A stretch of DNA of 64,000 nucleotides from Planctomonas deserti (GTDB lineage Bacteria > Actinomycetota > Actinomycetes > Actinomycetales > Microbacteriaceae). A model generated the notes under the pieces. The model made no database searches. It was given only the letters and a program-made list of their open reading frames with translations, and was not told the DNA's origin. How positions within the stretch are numbered: position 1 is the first letter of the stretch; every line of letters starts with the position of its first letter. Below, one piece after another: positions 1-9,077 of the stretch. The DNA lies in assembly GCF_003067705.1 (NCBI RefSeq), contig NZ_QANL01000002.1:248001-312000 (forward strand). The letters are read 5' to 3'. Position numbers and translations under genes: made by a program.

Positions 1-1863
1 CGACGGCTTCTCGCTGACCGCACCGTTCGGGCAGGCGAAGAGGAGCTGTTCAAGTCGCGTGCCCGCGAGCGCATGACCGTCAAGCTCATCGACCTCGTCA
101 AGGCCCGACTCGATGCGAAGTCGAACGCCTACGTCGCCGAGCTGCCGAGCCTGGGGCTCCGTGACGTGCGCATCGATGACGCCGTCGTGCGCGACAACGA
201 GCGCATGCTCACCGGCGGCTTCTACGCCGAGGTCGACTTGTTCTACGACGCCGCAATCGCGGAGGAGAACAACGGCAAGCCCTTCGCCATCGGGTCGCTG
301 CGCCCCATCCAGCTCTCAACCCGCGACTCGCTCTCACGGCTGGCCGAAGGCCGCTCACGGTTCACGACGGAGCAGTGGAAGCACCTACTGCTCCGGTCGG
401 TGGGCTTCGAGCCCGCACAGCTCAGCGAGCGAGAGCAGGACGTCCTGCTGTTGCGCATGGTCCCGTTCGTGCAGCGGAACTTCAACATGGTCGAGCTGGG
501 ACCGCGCGGCACTGGCAAGTCGCATCTGTTCCAGCAGATCTCGCCCTACGCGCACCTAATCTCGGGCGGCAAGGCCACCGTCGCCCGGATGTTCGTCAAC
601 AACGCCACCGGCCAGCGCGGTCTAGTCGCCCAATACGACGTAGTCTGCTTCGACGAGGTGTCGGGCGTCTCCTTCGACCAGAAGGACGGCGTCAACATCA
701 TGAAGGGCTATATGGAGTCGGGCGAGTTCTCCCGCGGCCGTGAGTCCATCCGCGCCGACGGATCGATAGTGCTCGTCGGCAATTTCGACGTCGACGTGGC
801 CCACCAGCAGCGCATCGGTCACCTGCTGTCGCCGCTACCGCCGGAGATGCGCGACGACACTGCGTTCATGGACCGTATCCACGCCTACCTGCCAGGCTGG
901 GATGTCCCGAAGCTCAATCCGACATACTTTACACATCACTTCGGTCTCGTCAGCGACTTCCTCTCCGAATGCTGGTCGCGACTGCGCGACCAGTCACGCC
1001 TCACCGCAATCCAGGGGCGCGTGAACTACTCGGACGCGCTGTCAGGTCGTGACCTGTCGGCGGTGAACAAGACCGTCGACGGGCTGCTCAAGCTCCTGTA
1101 CCCGGACGCCGAATCGTCGATCGCTGATGAGGACCTGGAATGGGCGGTGCGCATCGCCCTGGAATGCCGTCGCCGTGTCAAGGAGCAGCAGCGCCGGATC
1201 GGGGCAGCCGAGTTCCGCAACACGCAGTTCGGCTACCGGCTCGGCGAGGGAGTCGAGCAGTTCGTCTCCACGCCCGAACTGGCAAGCCCCGACTCGATCG
1301 GCCTCGATCCGCTTCCGCCCGGCCAGGTGTGGGCGATCTCCGAGGGTAGCGGCGATGTCGGCCCGGGCCTCTACAGGATCGAGGCAGCGGATACGCCGGG
1401 ATCGGGTGCACGTGGATTGCTCAATCAGGCAGCGCCCGCGACTTTACGCGAGAGCTTTAAGGTTGCCGAACAGAATCTGATCGCCCAAGCGCGCCAGCTC
1501 GTCGGGGATCGCGACCCGCGGGAGCACAACCTCACTGCTCAGATCCGGGCGCTCGACACCGCAAAAACGGGTGCTGGACTCGGACTGCCAATCCTGCTTG
1601 CACTCGCTTCCTCGATGCTGCAGCGGTCAACAAGGGGAGGGTTGATCGCGGTCGGAAACCTATCGCTGGGCGGCGGAGTCGAGACCGTGCTGAATGCTGC
1701 GGCGCTCGCCGAGCACGCCATGGAGAAAGGCGCGACTTCCCTCCTGCTGCCCGTGTCCACGCGCCGCCAACTTCTTGACATCAGCGACGAGGTCGCCACG
1801 AGAGTTTCCTTCATTTTCTACAGCGACGCTCAGGACGCTCTCGTGAAGGCTCTTGACGAATGA
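1..1863 (+). CDS. brxL: BREX Lon-like ATPase BrxL, 5'-truncated by the window edge
   Basis: BrxL is the ring-forming AAA+-like component of type I BREX phage-defence systems, which also need PglX methylation and PglZ. The frame is open from base 1; the first in-window ATG is at 73, but the 24 codons before it fit the family, so the true start and roughly 80 N-terminal residues are probably outside the window. Counting from the ATG at 73, a Walker A GPRGTGKS lies at residues 143-150 and a Walker B VCFDEVSG near 192. The last 110 residues form the Lon-like domain (GLGLPILLALASSML, then GGLIAVGNLSLGG). The canonical Lon GPSAG serine is not visible (TGAGLG instead), so proteolysis is doubtful. 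brxL is usually the last gene of a BREX operon, so brxC/pglX/pglZ should lie to the left. Confidence 0.93.
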   Translation, partial: RRLLADRTVRAGEEELFKSRARERMTVKLIDLVKARLDAKSNAYVAELPSLGLRDVRIDDAVVRDNERMLTGGFYAEVDLFYDAAIAEENNGKPFAIGSLRPIQLSTRDSLSRLAEGRSRFTTEQWKHLLLRSVGFEPAQLSEREQDVLLLRMVPFVQRNFNMVELGPRGTGKSHLFQQISPYAHLISGGKATVARMFVNNATGQRGLVAQYDVVCFDEVSGVSFDQKDGVNIMKGYMESGEFSRGRESIRADGSIVLVGNFDVDVAHQQRIGHLLSPLPPEMRDDTAFMDRIHAYLPGWDVPKLNPTYFTHHFGLVSDFLSECWSRLRDQSRLTAIQGRVNYSDALSGRDLSAVNKTVDGLLKLLYPDAESSIADEDLEWAVRIALECRRRVKEQQRRIGAAEFRNTQFGYRLGEGVEQFVSTPELASPDSIGLDPLPPGQVWAISEGSGDVGPGLYRIEAADTPGSGARGLLNQAAPATLRESFKVAEQNLIAQARQLVGDRDPREHNLTAQIRALDTAKTGAGLGLPILLALASSMLQRSTRGGLIAVGNLSLGGGVETVLNAAALAEHAMEKGATSLLLPVSTRRQLLDISDEVATRVSFIFYSDAQDALVKALDE

Positions 1864-1972
1864 ACGAGCACCTTCTTGTGGCCGTGCGGTTCTGATCCGC
1901 AAAAGCGGCAGGAATGAAAAGGCTGGGCGATTCTGCACGAGCTTGTGCCGTTTGAGCCGCTAAATTTCACCA

Positions 1973-2899
1973 TTACCCGGTCGAGGCTTCCGTCGACCTC
2001 GTCTGGCCACGGGTCGCCACGGCTTTGACGATGTCTGGGACCACCCGGACGTGTGAGACACCGACAGTTGACCGACCGCTGGAACATTGCGGGTGCCCCA
2101 GAGCGTGTGTGCTGTGTTTCCCAGTGAACCAGAGGCCGGTAATCGCGGAGCGGCGGAACGTGCCGACCCGCCCGACGTGCGCCACGTGCACGTCTACCTT
2201 CCACGAATGAACACCGCTCATCGGCATTTCGTCCTCGTACATGACCAGCGATTCGTACCAGTTCATTGTTTCGGTCATGAGGATCGCGTGGTGCTTGTGT
2301 TCGTCGTATCGCAGCAGTCGAGACCCTCCCGGCGTGCTGCTCGGATCGATGAAGTGTCCCGTCAGATGGAGAGGATCAAAGCTTGCCGAGTCGAAGTGCT
2401 CGAATCTGCGAACGGCCGGTACGGCACCAAGACGCACCCCCTTGTGGTGCCAGTGTCGCGTCATGGGCGTAGTCGGGGCCGCATTCCTGACCATCCGATT
2501 CCGTAAGTCAAAATGCGGTTGTCGGCGCAGCAGCCAAGCGAAGTAGACGTCCAATCCATCATCCTCGTCCCAGACCGCACGTATGAATCGAAGCGTGGGA
2601 TCGTCCGTGCCTTGGCCCCCCGCGTACCAGCGCTCGAGGCCTCGGTGTGGCTCCGCCCAGCCCAGCCGGTGTAGAAGCAGGTAATGCAAGGCGCCCCAGT
2701 ATCCGAGGCTTTGTGCGTGCAGGTCTCTCGGTTCAGGTGCCGCTGGAACCCGTGCTCCGCTTCGAGGCGCCGCCAAAGCCTGAAAGCAACCGGCGATGCC
2801 CCATGCCCAGCGCCAATCGTCACCGACCAGCCATCTGTCGATTGGCTTGTGGTCGTCCGTTATCCGCTCGCGGACGATCTCGAACTCGCGGGTATGCAT
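1973..2899 (-). CDS. Hypothetical protein (308 aa)
   Basis: I do not recognise this protein. The frame gives a coherent soluble sequence rich in Trp, His and Arg, with an acidic/aromatic N-terminal part (DDWRWAWGIAGCF, LGYWGALHYLLLHRLGW) and no obvious membrane segment. The ATG at 2899 is the only plausible start: upstream in frame there is a stop within 25 codons and no other ATG. No strong Shine-Dalgarno site is visible. It converges with brxL, whose stop lies 110 bases away, and is on the same strand as the cytosine methyltransferase further right. It could be a BREX-associated accessory gene or an unrelated island gene; the sequence does not decide. Confidence 0.65.
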   Translation of the reverse strand: MHTREFEIVRERITDDHKPIDRWLVGDDWRWAWGIAGCFQALAAPRSGARVPAAPEPRDLHAQSLGYWGALHYLLLHRLGWAEPHRGLERWYAGGQGTDDPTLRFIRAVWDEDDGLDVYFAWLLRRQPHFDLRNRMVRNAAPTTPMTRHWHHKGVRLGAVPAVRRFEHFDSASFDPLHLTGHFIDPSSTPGGSRLLRYDEHKHHAILMTETMNWYESLVMYEDEMPMSGVHSWKVDVHVAHVGRVGTFRRSAITGLWFTGKHSTHALGHPQCSSGRSTVGVSHVRVVPDIVKAVATRGQTRSTEASTG

Positions 2900-3154
2900 G
2901 AAGTCATCCTGCCCGAAGCCGTGGTTGTCGTTCGACGCCCTACACCGGCGTTGCCACGGTCCGAACTATGGTCATCGGTTTAATTGGCCGCCAGCCAGCT
3001 CGACCGAGTCGTATCTTCGCCTAGCGAACAGGTCTGAGTGCGGCGTCAGATGAGTGATGTCGAGAGAATCGGCGGACGTCAGTCGTCCTCGATCGGTCGT
3101 CAGCTGGATCGACTGACCAACGCAGCGTGCTTAGGCCTCATCTTCTGGGCCGGC

Positions 3155-4252
3155 TCAGAGTGCCCCAGCGAGTAAGCGACCGACCGCGGCGCCTAGCGGA
3201 ATGGGGACTGCGTTGCCGATCTGACGCGCAATGTCGGTGCGCGAGCCCACAAAACGATGATTATCGCTGAACCCCTGCAGGAGCGCTGCCTCATAATGCG
3301 TGATCGCGCGATCCTCCTCAGGGTGAAGGTACCGACCCTTTTCAGGCTTGAAGAATTCAGTGCGGATCGTGACAGAGGGACGACCCCAGTGCAGCCGGCC
3401 CATCACATCGCCGGAACCGGACTTGTGCTTGGTCCAGCACGCCGTCATCAGTTCCGGGTAGGGCTCCAGATGGCGCCGGTTCCCTCCTGTTGGGATGACT
3501 GCGAACCGTTTGAGCGAGAGGTCCGTGTATCGGCGGCTCCAGTGCAAGTCCCTGATGTAGAAGGCGCCCGCGTACTCCTTGCCATTGAAGCCGGTGCGCC
3601 GTTCCTGGAAGACCTCGTCACGATCGGGCCTGCGGGGAACACGCCCAAGGACGTCCTTCACGGTCACGTGTGGCCGCAGTCCGGTCGCGTGAGGCGTGGC
3701 CGAATGAGTCGGGACCGGAAGTCCTGGGAATCCCAGATCCCGGTGGAAGCCGATCACGACCGTTCGCCGTCGAGACTGAGGTGCACCAAAATCCGCTGCG
3801 TTGAGTACTGCGGATTCGAAATCGTAGTCAGGCAGAGTGCCGCCATTCGAGGTCTCCTCCTTGAACTGCCGGTACTGGGGAGACTTCGTGAATTCGGCGA
3901 CGTTCTCGACCACGAAGTACTTGGGCGTCGCACGTCGGATCGTCCGCGCGTACTCCTTCCAAAGGAAGTTCCGCTCGTCCTCCACGTCTTTCTTACCCAG
4001 GCTGGAGAACCCCTGGCACGGCGGACCGCCGACGATCACGTCAGCGGCCGGGACCGTCTCCTGGTCGAGCCAGGTCTTAATGTCGCCCGCGTAGACGAGT
4101 CCTCTGCCGTATGTCGCCTCGAAGGATGCCGCAGCGGTCTGATCCCACTCGACAGCGCCGACCGTTCGAAAGCGGTCGGATCCTGCGTGGAGCCCCGCCG
4201 TCAGCCCACCAGCGCCGGCGAAGAGATCAAGGACGGTGATCTCAGAAGGCAT
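3155..4252 (-). CDS. C5-cytosine DNA methyltransferase (Dcm family)
   Basis: The 365-residue protein transfers a methyl group from SAM to C5 of cytosine in DNA. All core motifs are visible in order: motif I DLFAGAGGLTAG at residues 9-20, motif IV VGGPPCQGFSS with catalytic Cys at about 79, motif VI VVENVAEF near 116, motif VIII QSRRRTVVIGF, and the closing QIGNAVPIPLGAAVG of motifs IX/X near the C-terminus. A target-recognition region of usual size sits between VIII and IX. It lies downstream of, and on the same strand as, the MORC-sigma fusion gene (208 bases between them). Together with the Vsr gene at 12.1 kb this is the classic methyltransferase/mismatch-nick-repair pairing, so it probably provides self-protection for the ATPase/Z1/DUF4420 restriction unit. 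Confidence 0.96.
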   Translation of the reverse strand: MPSEITVLDLFAGAGGLTAGLHAGSDRFRTVGAVEWDQTAAASFEATYGRGLVYAGDIKTWLDQETVPAADVIVGGPPCQGFSSLGKKDVEDERNFLWKEYARTIRRATPKYFVVENVAEFTKSPQYRQFKEETSNGGTLPDYDFESAVLNAADFGAPQSRRRTVVIGFHRDLGFPGLPVPTHSATPHATGLRPHVTVKDVLGRVPRRPDRDEVFQERRTGFNGKEYAGAFYIRDLHWSRRYTDLSLKRFAVIPTGGNRRHLEPYPELMTACWTKHKSGSGDVMGRLHWGRPSVTIRTEFFKPEKGRYLHPEEDRAITHYEAALLQGFSDNHRFVGSRTDIARQIGNAVPIPLGAAVGRLLAGAL

Positions 4253-4460
4253 GTACTCATCGTATAGATCGGGTACGACTTGTCCTTCGCCGGCGCGCCG
4301 GCACGTCGGTCCAGGGGACCGGGATACATCTGGGGGCGGCCCCCGTCGCGAAGCTCCCGCACGGCGGCCCGCCGATCATGATGCCGTCTTTGCAGTCCCA
4401 AGCTCTGGAGGTTGCAGAGTGCCAATTCTGGTGAAGCCGACCAGAATGACCGATCCAGAT

Positions 4461-7400
4461 TCAGCGCGAGGAATCGGGTCCCCGTCGAGCACGCCCGGCC
4501 GCGCTGCGGCGGAGGTCCCGCAACAGCCGCTTCGGAACCTGAACCGGCCTACGGGGGCTGTCGAGTAACTGCCAAGCCACAGCGAATGGCGTGCGTCCGT
4601 TGGCCTCGGCGATTTCGGTTACCTTCGTGCCGCTTCGGAAAGCGACGTGTACCCGTTCACGCTCGTCGGGCGACCAGGGCAGGCCGTGGCGGGGAGCGAG
4701 CGACGAGTCATCATTCGTTGCTTCCGGACCGAACAGGTGCTCCGCGAGACGACGAACGATCTCTCGCTCCTCCATGCTGCCCGTGGCCAATCCGATCACG
4801 GCGATCGTAGCGCCAGCGCGGTAGCGGGCCACGAGATCCGCATCGCTGCCGAGGGCGACCTCGACGGCCTCGACCTGCCGCGACTGCCCTCGGCTCGGGA
4901 CAACTGGTCGGTCCTCAGTGGATGCCGCCACGACCGTGCCCACTGGTTCACGCGGCTTCGGGGAGAACCGTCCCAGAGCGCCTATGGTGAGCTTCTCGAG
5001 ATCGAGCTCGCAAAAGTCGGCGAAGAGACTCACCGCGGTGGATGCGCGAAGCCCACCGGTGTCGAGATCGCCGAGCGAAGTCAGCGCCTTCTTCTCGATC
5101 TGACGGATGCGTTCGCGGGTGACGTCGAATCGATCGCCAATCTGGTCGAGAGTGTTGGGCGCTGCGCCTCCGAGTCCAAAGCGGAGTCGCAGCACCTCGG
5201 ACTGGCGGTCAGGAAGCTCTTCGACCAACTGGTCGATTCGGGCTGCGATGTCGGCCGCCTCTACCAGCTCGATCGGTTCTATCGACCGAACGTCGACCAG
5301 TAGGTCTCCGACGGTCACATCTCCGTCTTGGACGCCGACCACTTGATCGAGCGAGATCGTCGTATAGACGTATCCCAATGCCGAATCGACGTCGTCGACA
5401 CTCATTCCCGTCGCCCGTGCGATGTCTCCCGCCGTGGGCTCGGCGTCGGACTCGGCGATGAGCCGTGACCTTGCTCCCAGAATCTTCGAATGCTGCTCAT
5501 GCATGTGCACGGGAATGCGGATCAGGTTGCCCCGGTCTGCGCAGGCCCTGCTGATCGCCTGACGAATCCACCAGGTCGCATACGTCGAAAACTTGAACCC
5601 CTTCGTAAAGTCGAACTTGTCGACCGCACGCATAAGGCCCTCGAACCCCTCCTGCGCCAGATCGGCGAGCTCGAGCCCGCGGTTGCGGTACCCGCCGGCG
5701 AGTGAGAACACGAGGCGCAAATTCGAGTTGATGAAGCGATCGCGGGCGCGCGTCCCTGCGCGGACGAGCGTGCGCAGTTCGGGACCAAGACTCGACGAGC
5801 GTTCGGTGTCAGTCAGCAAGCCGAGCCGTTCTTCGGCGAGGAGGCCCGCCTCGATCGCCCTGGCCAAAGCCACCTCTTCGTCGGCCGTAAGCAGTGGATA
5901 CCGGTCCAGCCGAGCACGCAAGTCGGAAATCACGTCGTCGGTCAGTCGCACATGCCCGAGCTGCTCGGTACGCTCACCCGCGTCGGTGATCGTTTCCTGC
6001 GCTTGTGGGCGGATGACAGGGAGCTCCTCAGCAGGGAGCACCTCAAGAGGCAGTTCCAGAGCATGTGGCACTTCACGCCGGTGACGGGCTTCGAGCGTCC
6101 TGGCGAGATCGAGTGGGCTTGGGGCCGGAGATTGCAGCCCCCCTCCGCCGATCCACGGATCGTCGAACTCGGCGAAGTCCAGTTGCTGGGGGACTGACGC
6201 CACCCGCGCGAGGTCGGGAGCGGTCGTGGGCCTGGTCTGTCGGGACGCATTCGACTCGTCCGCTGGAGTGAGCGGATCGAATGATCCGGACGGCAACGCG
6301 CTGATCGTCGCCAAGGCGACCACACCCTGCCAAGCTTCGATCTGGTCCAGCGTCTGTTGCTGCGGGCGATCGGTGGAGAAGTGGCGTTCCACGAGCAAAT
6401 AAAGCGAAAGCGACAGCGCATCGGCCGCGGTCAGTGCCCGGCGATATCCCGCGTTCATCCAGAGCGTGCGGCTCGCATGGTCGAACTTGAACAGGCGTTC
6501 GTCGTCGAGCACGCACCAGCGGATCGATGCAGGGGCCACTGACTCCCTAACGCCCAGCCCTTCACGCAGTGCGTCGCGTAGTACCGGGGTCAGGCCTGTG
6601 TCGAGATCAGTGACCGGCTTTGGCCCGACCTTGCGGGCGTTAGACGTCCGTAGCGTTTCCGCGGCGTCGGTGACGAACTGGCGGAAATTGACGCCCTCCA
6701 ACGATACGGCGGTCTCCAGCGCCTGCACGAAGTCGGCGCGGAGTACAACCCCGCGCTTCTCGGGGTTGATGACGATGCTGCGCTGCGCTCCGTCCGGCAG
6801 GTCGATTGCGACCCGAGCGAGCTGCGTCTCAGAGCCGTGATCCTCCAGCAGCCCGAGCCAGCCGCCGGACTGCAGTAGCCGGTCGTTGCGATAGATGTAC
6901 ATGCCCTGCCACTCCGCTCGGGAACGGCCGAGCATTCGAGCAGTCGAGCCCGTCGCACCTGGGGGCATGATGTAGCACGCCGCCGCTACCGGAGTGCCGT
7001 CGGCGAGTTCCGCATCGATGCGCGCCGGATACCCGTTCCGGCCTGACGCATGGAAGTCGAACGGGTCGATCGGGCTCACCACCCGCGGCGCGCCAGCCTC
7101 GTCGAAATCAAGGTCGAACTCCTCAATCTCGATACGGAGACGTGACCCGGCGATCAATCGGTGGAAGGTGAGCCCGAGCTCACCGCGGAGTGCAGAGATC
7201 ACCTTGTCGAGCCAGTCTCGACGCGCCGAAGGCTGGGCCGCGTGCGAGACCCCGTCGAGGCCGCTCCATTCCACCACCGTGCCGGTGGAGTCCAGGCCCC
7301 TGTAGGTTTTGGCGTGGAATCCGGCCCAGGCGGCGCTCTCAGTGAGCACATCGATCGAGAAGTCGCCTCCGATATCGTTACGCAGCATCCGCGCACCGGC

Positions 7401-7811
7401 GACAGGTGCGAAGCCTGCATTCGTGTACACCTGCAGCGTGTTTGCCTGACTCATCGATGCGGCCTTCAGACCGAGCCCGAAGTGTCCAAGCGCTCCTGCG
7501 CCGTACGCGCGCCGCTTACCGAGCGTCATGGCGTCCATGAGCTGCGATTCCGTCATACCGGTGCCATCGTCTGAGATGCGAAGGCCGACGACCTCCGCGT
7601 TGCGCACAAGAAACCGGATGCCAATGCGCTCGGCACCGGCGTCAATCGAGTTGTCTACGAGGTCGGCGATTGCGCTGCCGAGCGAGTGGCTTCGTCCGAT
7701 GGCGCCAAGCACTGATGGGTCAGGTTCCAGGCGGATGACGCGGGCAACGTCAGGTTCAGCCGACGAGGCGGCGGCTAGGACGCCGGCATCATCGAGCAGT
7801 GGTTCAGGCAT
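4461..7811 (-). CDS. MORC/MutL-like GHKL ATPase fused to a sigma-70 core
   Basis: This 1116-residue protein has two clearly different halves. Residues about 30-400 are a GHKL ATPase with the N-box DLVDNSIDAGA (50-60), the G1 box DDGTGM (81-86), the G2 region GHFGLGLKAAS (109-119) and an S5-like half ending near KVGPKPV. Residues about 620-915 are a sigma-70 core: region 1.2-like (VISDLRARLDRYPLLTADEE), region 2 (RFINSNLRLVF, DLAQEGFEGLMRAVDKFD, FSTYATWWIRQAI, 692-753), region 3 (about 770-845) and region 4 (LPDRQSEVLRLRFGL, DVTRERIRQIEKKAL, 866-910). A further 200 residues hold two short helical segments that may be HTH-like. GHKL ATPases of the paraMORC type are known partners in restriction systems; the intact sigma fusion is the unusual part. 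It is divergent from the DUF4420-Z1-Vsr genes. Confidence 0.9.
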   Translation of the reverse strand: MPEPLLDDAGVLAAASSAEPDVARVIRLEPDPSVLGAIGRSHSLGSAIADLVDNSIDAGAERIGIRFLVRNAEVVGLRISDDGTGMTESQLMDAMTLGKRRAYGAGALGHFGLGLKAASMSQANTLQVYTNAGFAPVAGARMLRNDIGGDFSIDVLTESAAWAGFHAKTYRGLDSTGTVVEWSGLDGVSHAAQPSARRDWLDKVISALRGELGLTFHRLIAGSRLRIEIEEFDLDFDEAGAPRVVSPIDPFDFHASGRNGYPARIDAELADGTPVAAACYIMPPGATGSTARMLGRSRAEWQGMYIYRNDRLLQSGGWLGLLEDHGSETQLARVAIDLPDGAQRSIVINPEKRGVVLRADFVQALETAVSLEGVNFRQFVTDAAETLRTSNARKVGPKPVTDLDTGLTPVLRDALREGLGVRESVAPASIRWCVLDDERLFKFDHASRTLWMNAGYRRALTAADALSLSLYLLVERHFSTDRPQQQTLDQIEAWQGVVALATISALPSGSFDPLTPADESNASRQTRPTTAPDLARVASVPQQLDFAEFDDPWIGGGGLQSPAPSPLDLARTLEARHRREVPHALELPLEVLPAEELPVIRPQAQETITDAGERTEQLGHVRLTDDVISDLRARLDRYPLLTADEEVALARAIEAGLLAEERLGLLTDTERSSSLGPELRTLVRAGTRARDRFINSNLRLVFSLAGGYRNRGLELADLAQEGFEGLMRAVDKFDFTKGFKFSTYATWWIRQAISRACADRGNLIRIPVHMHEQHSKILGARSRLIAESDAEPTAGDIARATGMSVDDVDSALGYVYTTISLDQVVGVQDGDVTVGDLLVDVRSIEPIELVEAADIAARIDQLVEELPDRQSEVLRLRFGLGGAAPNTLDQIGDRFDVTRERIRQIEKKALTSLGDLDTGGLRASTAVSLFADFCELDLEKLTIGALGRFSPKPREPVGTVVAASTEDRPVVPSRGQSRQVEAVEVALGSDADLVARYRAGATIAVIGLATGSMEEREIVRRLAEHLFGPEATNDDSSLAPRHGLPWSPDERERVHVAFRSGTKVTEIAEANGRTPFAVAWQLLDSPRRPVQVPKRLLRDLRRSAAGRARRGPDSSR

Positions 7812-8093
7812 AACCGGATGTTATTGCGAGTGGCCGTCGTGTCGACAGTGCGTAATTTGGTTTGTGCCCAGAAGGGGGGCGCTCGCGTAAGCGACAAAAC
7901 ACTGCGGGTGCGATAGAAAAGATGGTTACGGCCAGCATCGGTGCCCCGTCAGCAAAAAACCCCGTACTCGGATCACTTCGGGGTCGTAGCTCGATGCTCT
8001 CGACGAAGAGAACAACAGCTTGAAGCGCACACTGACTGCCCGCTGTTCGGAATGAGATCAGCACGTAACGCGCGAACAACAAGAAGGGGACAG
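7812..8093. promoter_or_regulatory. Divergent intergenic region between MORC-sigma and DUF4420 genes
   Basis: These 282 bases separate the two divergent halves of the methyltransferase/MORC/Z1 cluster and hold no convincing gene. On the minus strand a weak promoter can be drawn: TCGACA, 16 bases, TAACAT, ending a few bases before the ATG, which would make a nearly leaderless message. The plus-strand gene has an AGAAGGGG Shine-Dalgarno site before its ATG at 8094. Since the minus-strand product contains a sigma-70 core, this is where an autoregulated promoter would be expected; no consensus can be derived from one copy. Confidence 0.4.
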
Positions 8094-9077
8094 ATGAGTG
8101 AGAATGCGCATCCGAAGCACCTCGGACCCGGCACGGTCGAGGCGTACTTCCGAGCGGGAGCGCCTGCAGCCTTCACAGTCTGTGATGACCCCGAAGCGAT
8201 CATCACAATCGATCCGGCTCGGGTCGAGCTCCGGCTGATCACGCCTGCCGCCGGCAGCGAGCCCGAGGTGACGGCATTCGAACGAATCGCGCTTCGACGG
8301 GTCTTGCGACCGTCGGACACACGCGAGTGGTTCGAACTGGCAGTCGATGCCACCGACAGGCATTACGAGGCCTACATGCTCATGGAGTCGATCGCCGATC
8401 AACTCCGGTCAGGCGGGACCTTCCGACGCTCGGTATCCGAATCGCTCGAGAGCCTGAAAGACCTGCTCACGAAGCGGAGGAAGCTCACCGACGAAAAGGT
8501 CTCTGGACTCATCGGAGAGCTGCTGGTCCTCGACCACGTCTTAGGCGTGCACGACGAGGAGGCAGCGATCGCTGCCTGGCTGGGGCCGCTCGCTGAACAG
8601 CACGACTTCGGCTTCTCCGACTTCGACGCAGAGGTCAAGACGACGCTCTCCGAGGAAAGGTCGCACGTCATCGGTAGCGACACACAGCTTGAGCCTGTGC
8701 CCGGGCGACCTCTGCACCTTATCTCGGTGCAGATCACCCGAGCTGGCGCCGCTGCAGAAGGGTTCAGCCTGCCGGACCTCATCACCTCGGTGCGGGCGCG
8801 ACTCGACAACGCGACCCGTACATTCAACTACGCACTCGACAGGCTCGGTTGGGACGACGGCGACGCTGACCTCTACCGCACACGGTTCCAGCTCCGGTCC
8901 ACGCCGCAGGCCTACCTCGTCGATGATCTCTTCCCCGCGATCACCTCGAAGCGTTTGGACGAAGTTGTCCCCAACCGGCCTTTCGTCGCTGGTGTCTCAT
9001 ACCGTGTCGACGTCACACACTTGCCCTACGCGAGTGCCCCAGACCCGCTGAGCGACTTCTGCAAGGAGCCCGAGTGA
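8094..9077 (+). CDS. DUF4420-type PD-(D/E)XK motif protein
   Basis: The 327-residue protein matches the DUF4420 (PF14390) family, predicted PD-(D/E)XK nucleases found beside Z1 and MORC proteins in restriction clusters. The likely catalytic core is visible: the helix LIGELLVLDHVLG at about residues 139-151, followed near residue 174 by the FSDFDAEVKTT segment carrying the D and E-x-K residues. I chose the ATG at 8094 because AGAAGGGGAC precedes it at good spacing; the frame is open for 51 codons further upstream but that sequence reads like non-coding DNA. The stop overlaps the GTG of the Z1 gene by 4 bases (GTGA), so the two are translationally coupled and probably act together. Confidence 0.85.
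   Translation: MSENAHPKHLGPGTVEAYFRAGAPAAFTVCDDPEAIITIDPARVELRLITPAAGSEPEVTAFERIALRRVLRPSDTREWFELAVDATDRHYEAYMLMESIADQLRSGGTFRRSVSESLESLKDLLTKRRKLTDEKVSGLIGELLVLDHVLGVHDEEAAIAAWLGPLAEQHDFGFSDFDAEVKTTLSEERSHVIGSDTQLEPVPGRPLHLISVQITRAGAAAEGFSLPDLITSVRARLDNATRTFNYALDRLGWDDGDADLYRTRFQLRSTPQAYLVDDLFPAITSKRLDEVVPNRPFVAGVSYRVDVTHLPYASAPDPLSDFCKEPE

Noticed and set aside
7804-8082. Minus-strand 92-codon frame in the divergent intergenic region
   Set aside because: No ribosome site and overlap with the expected control region; composition is not protein-like.
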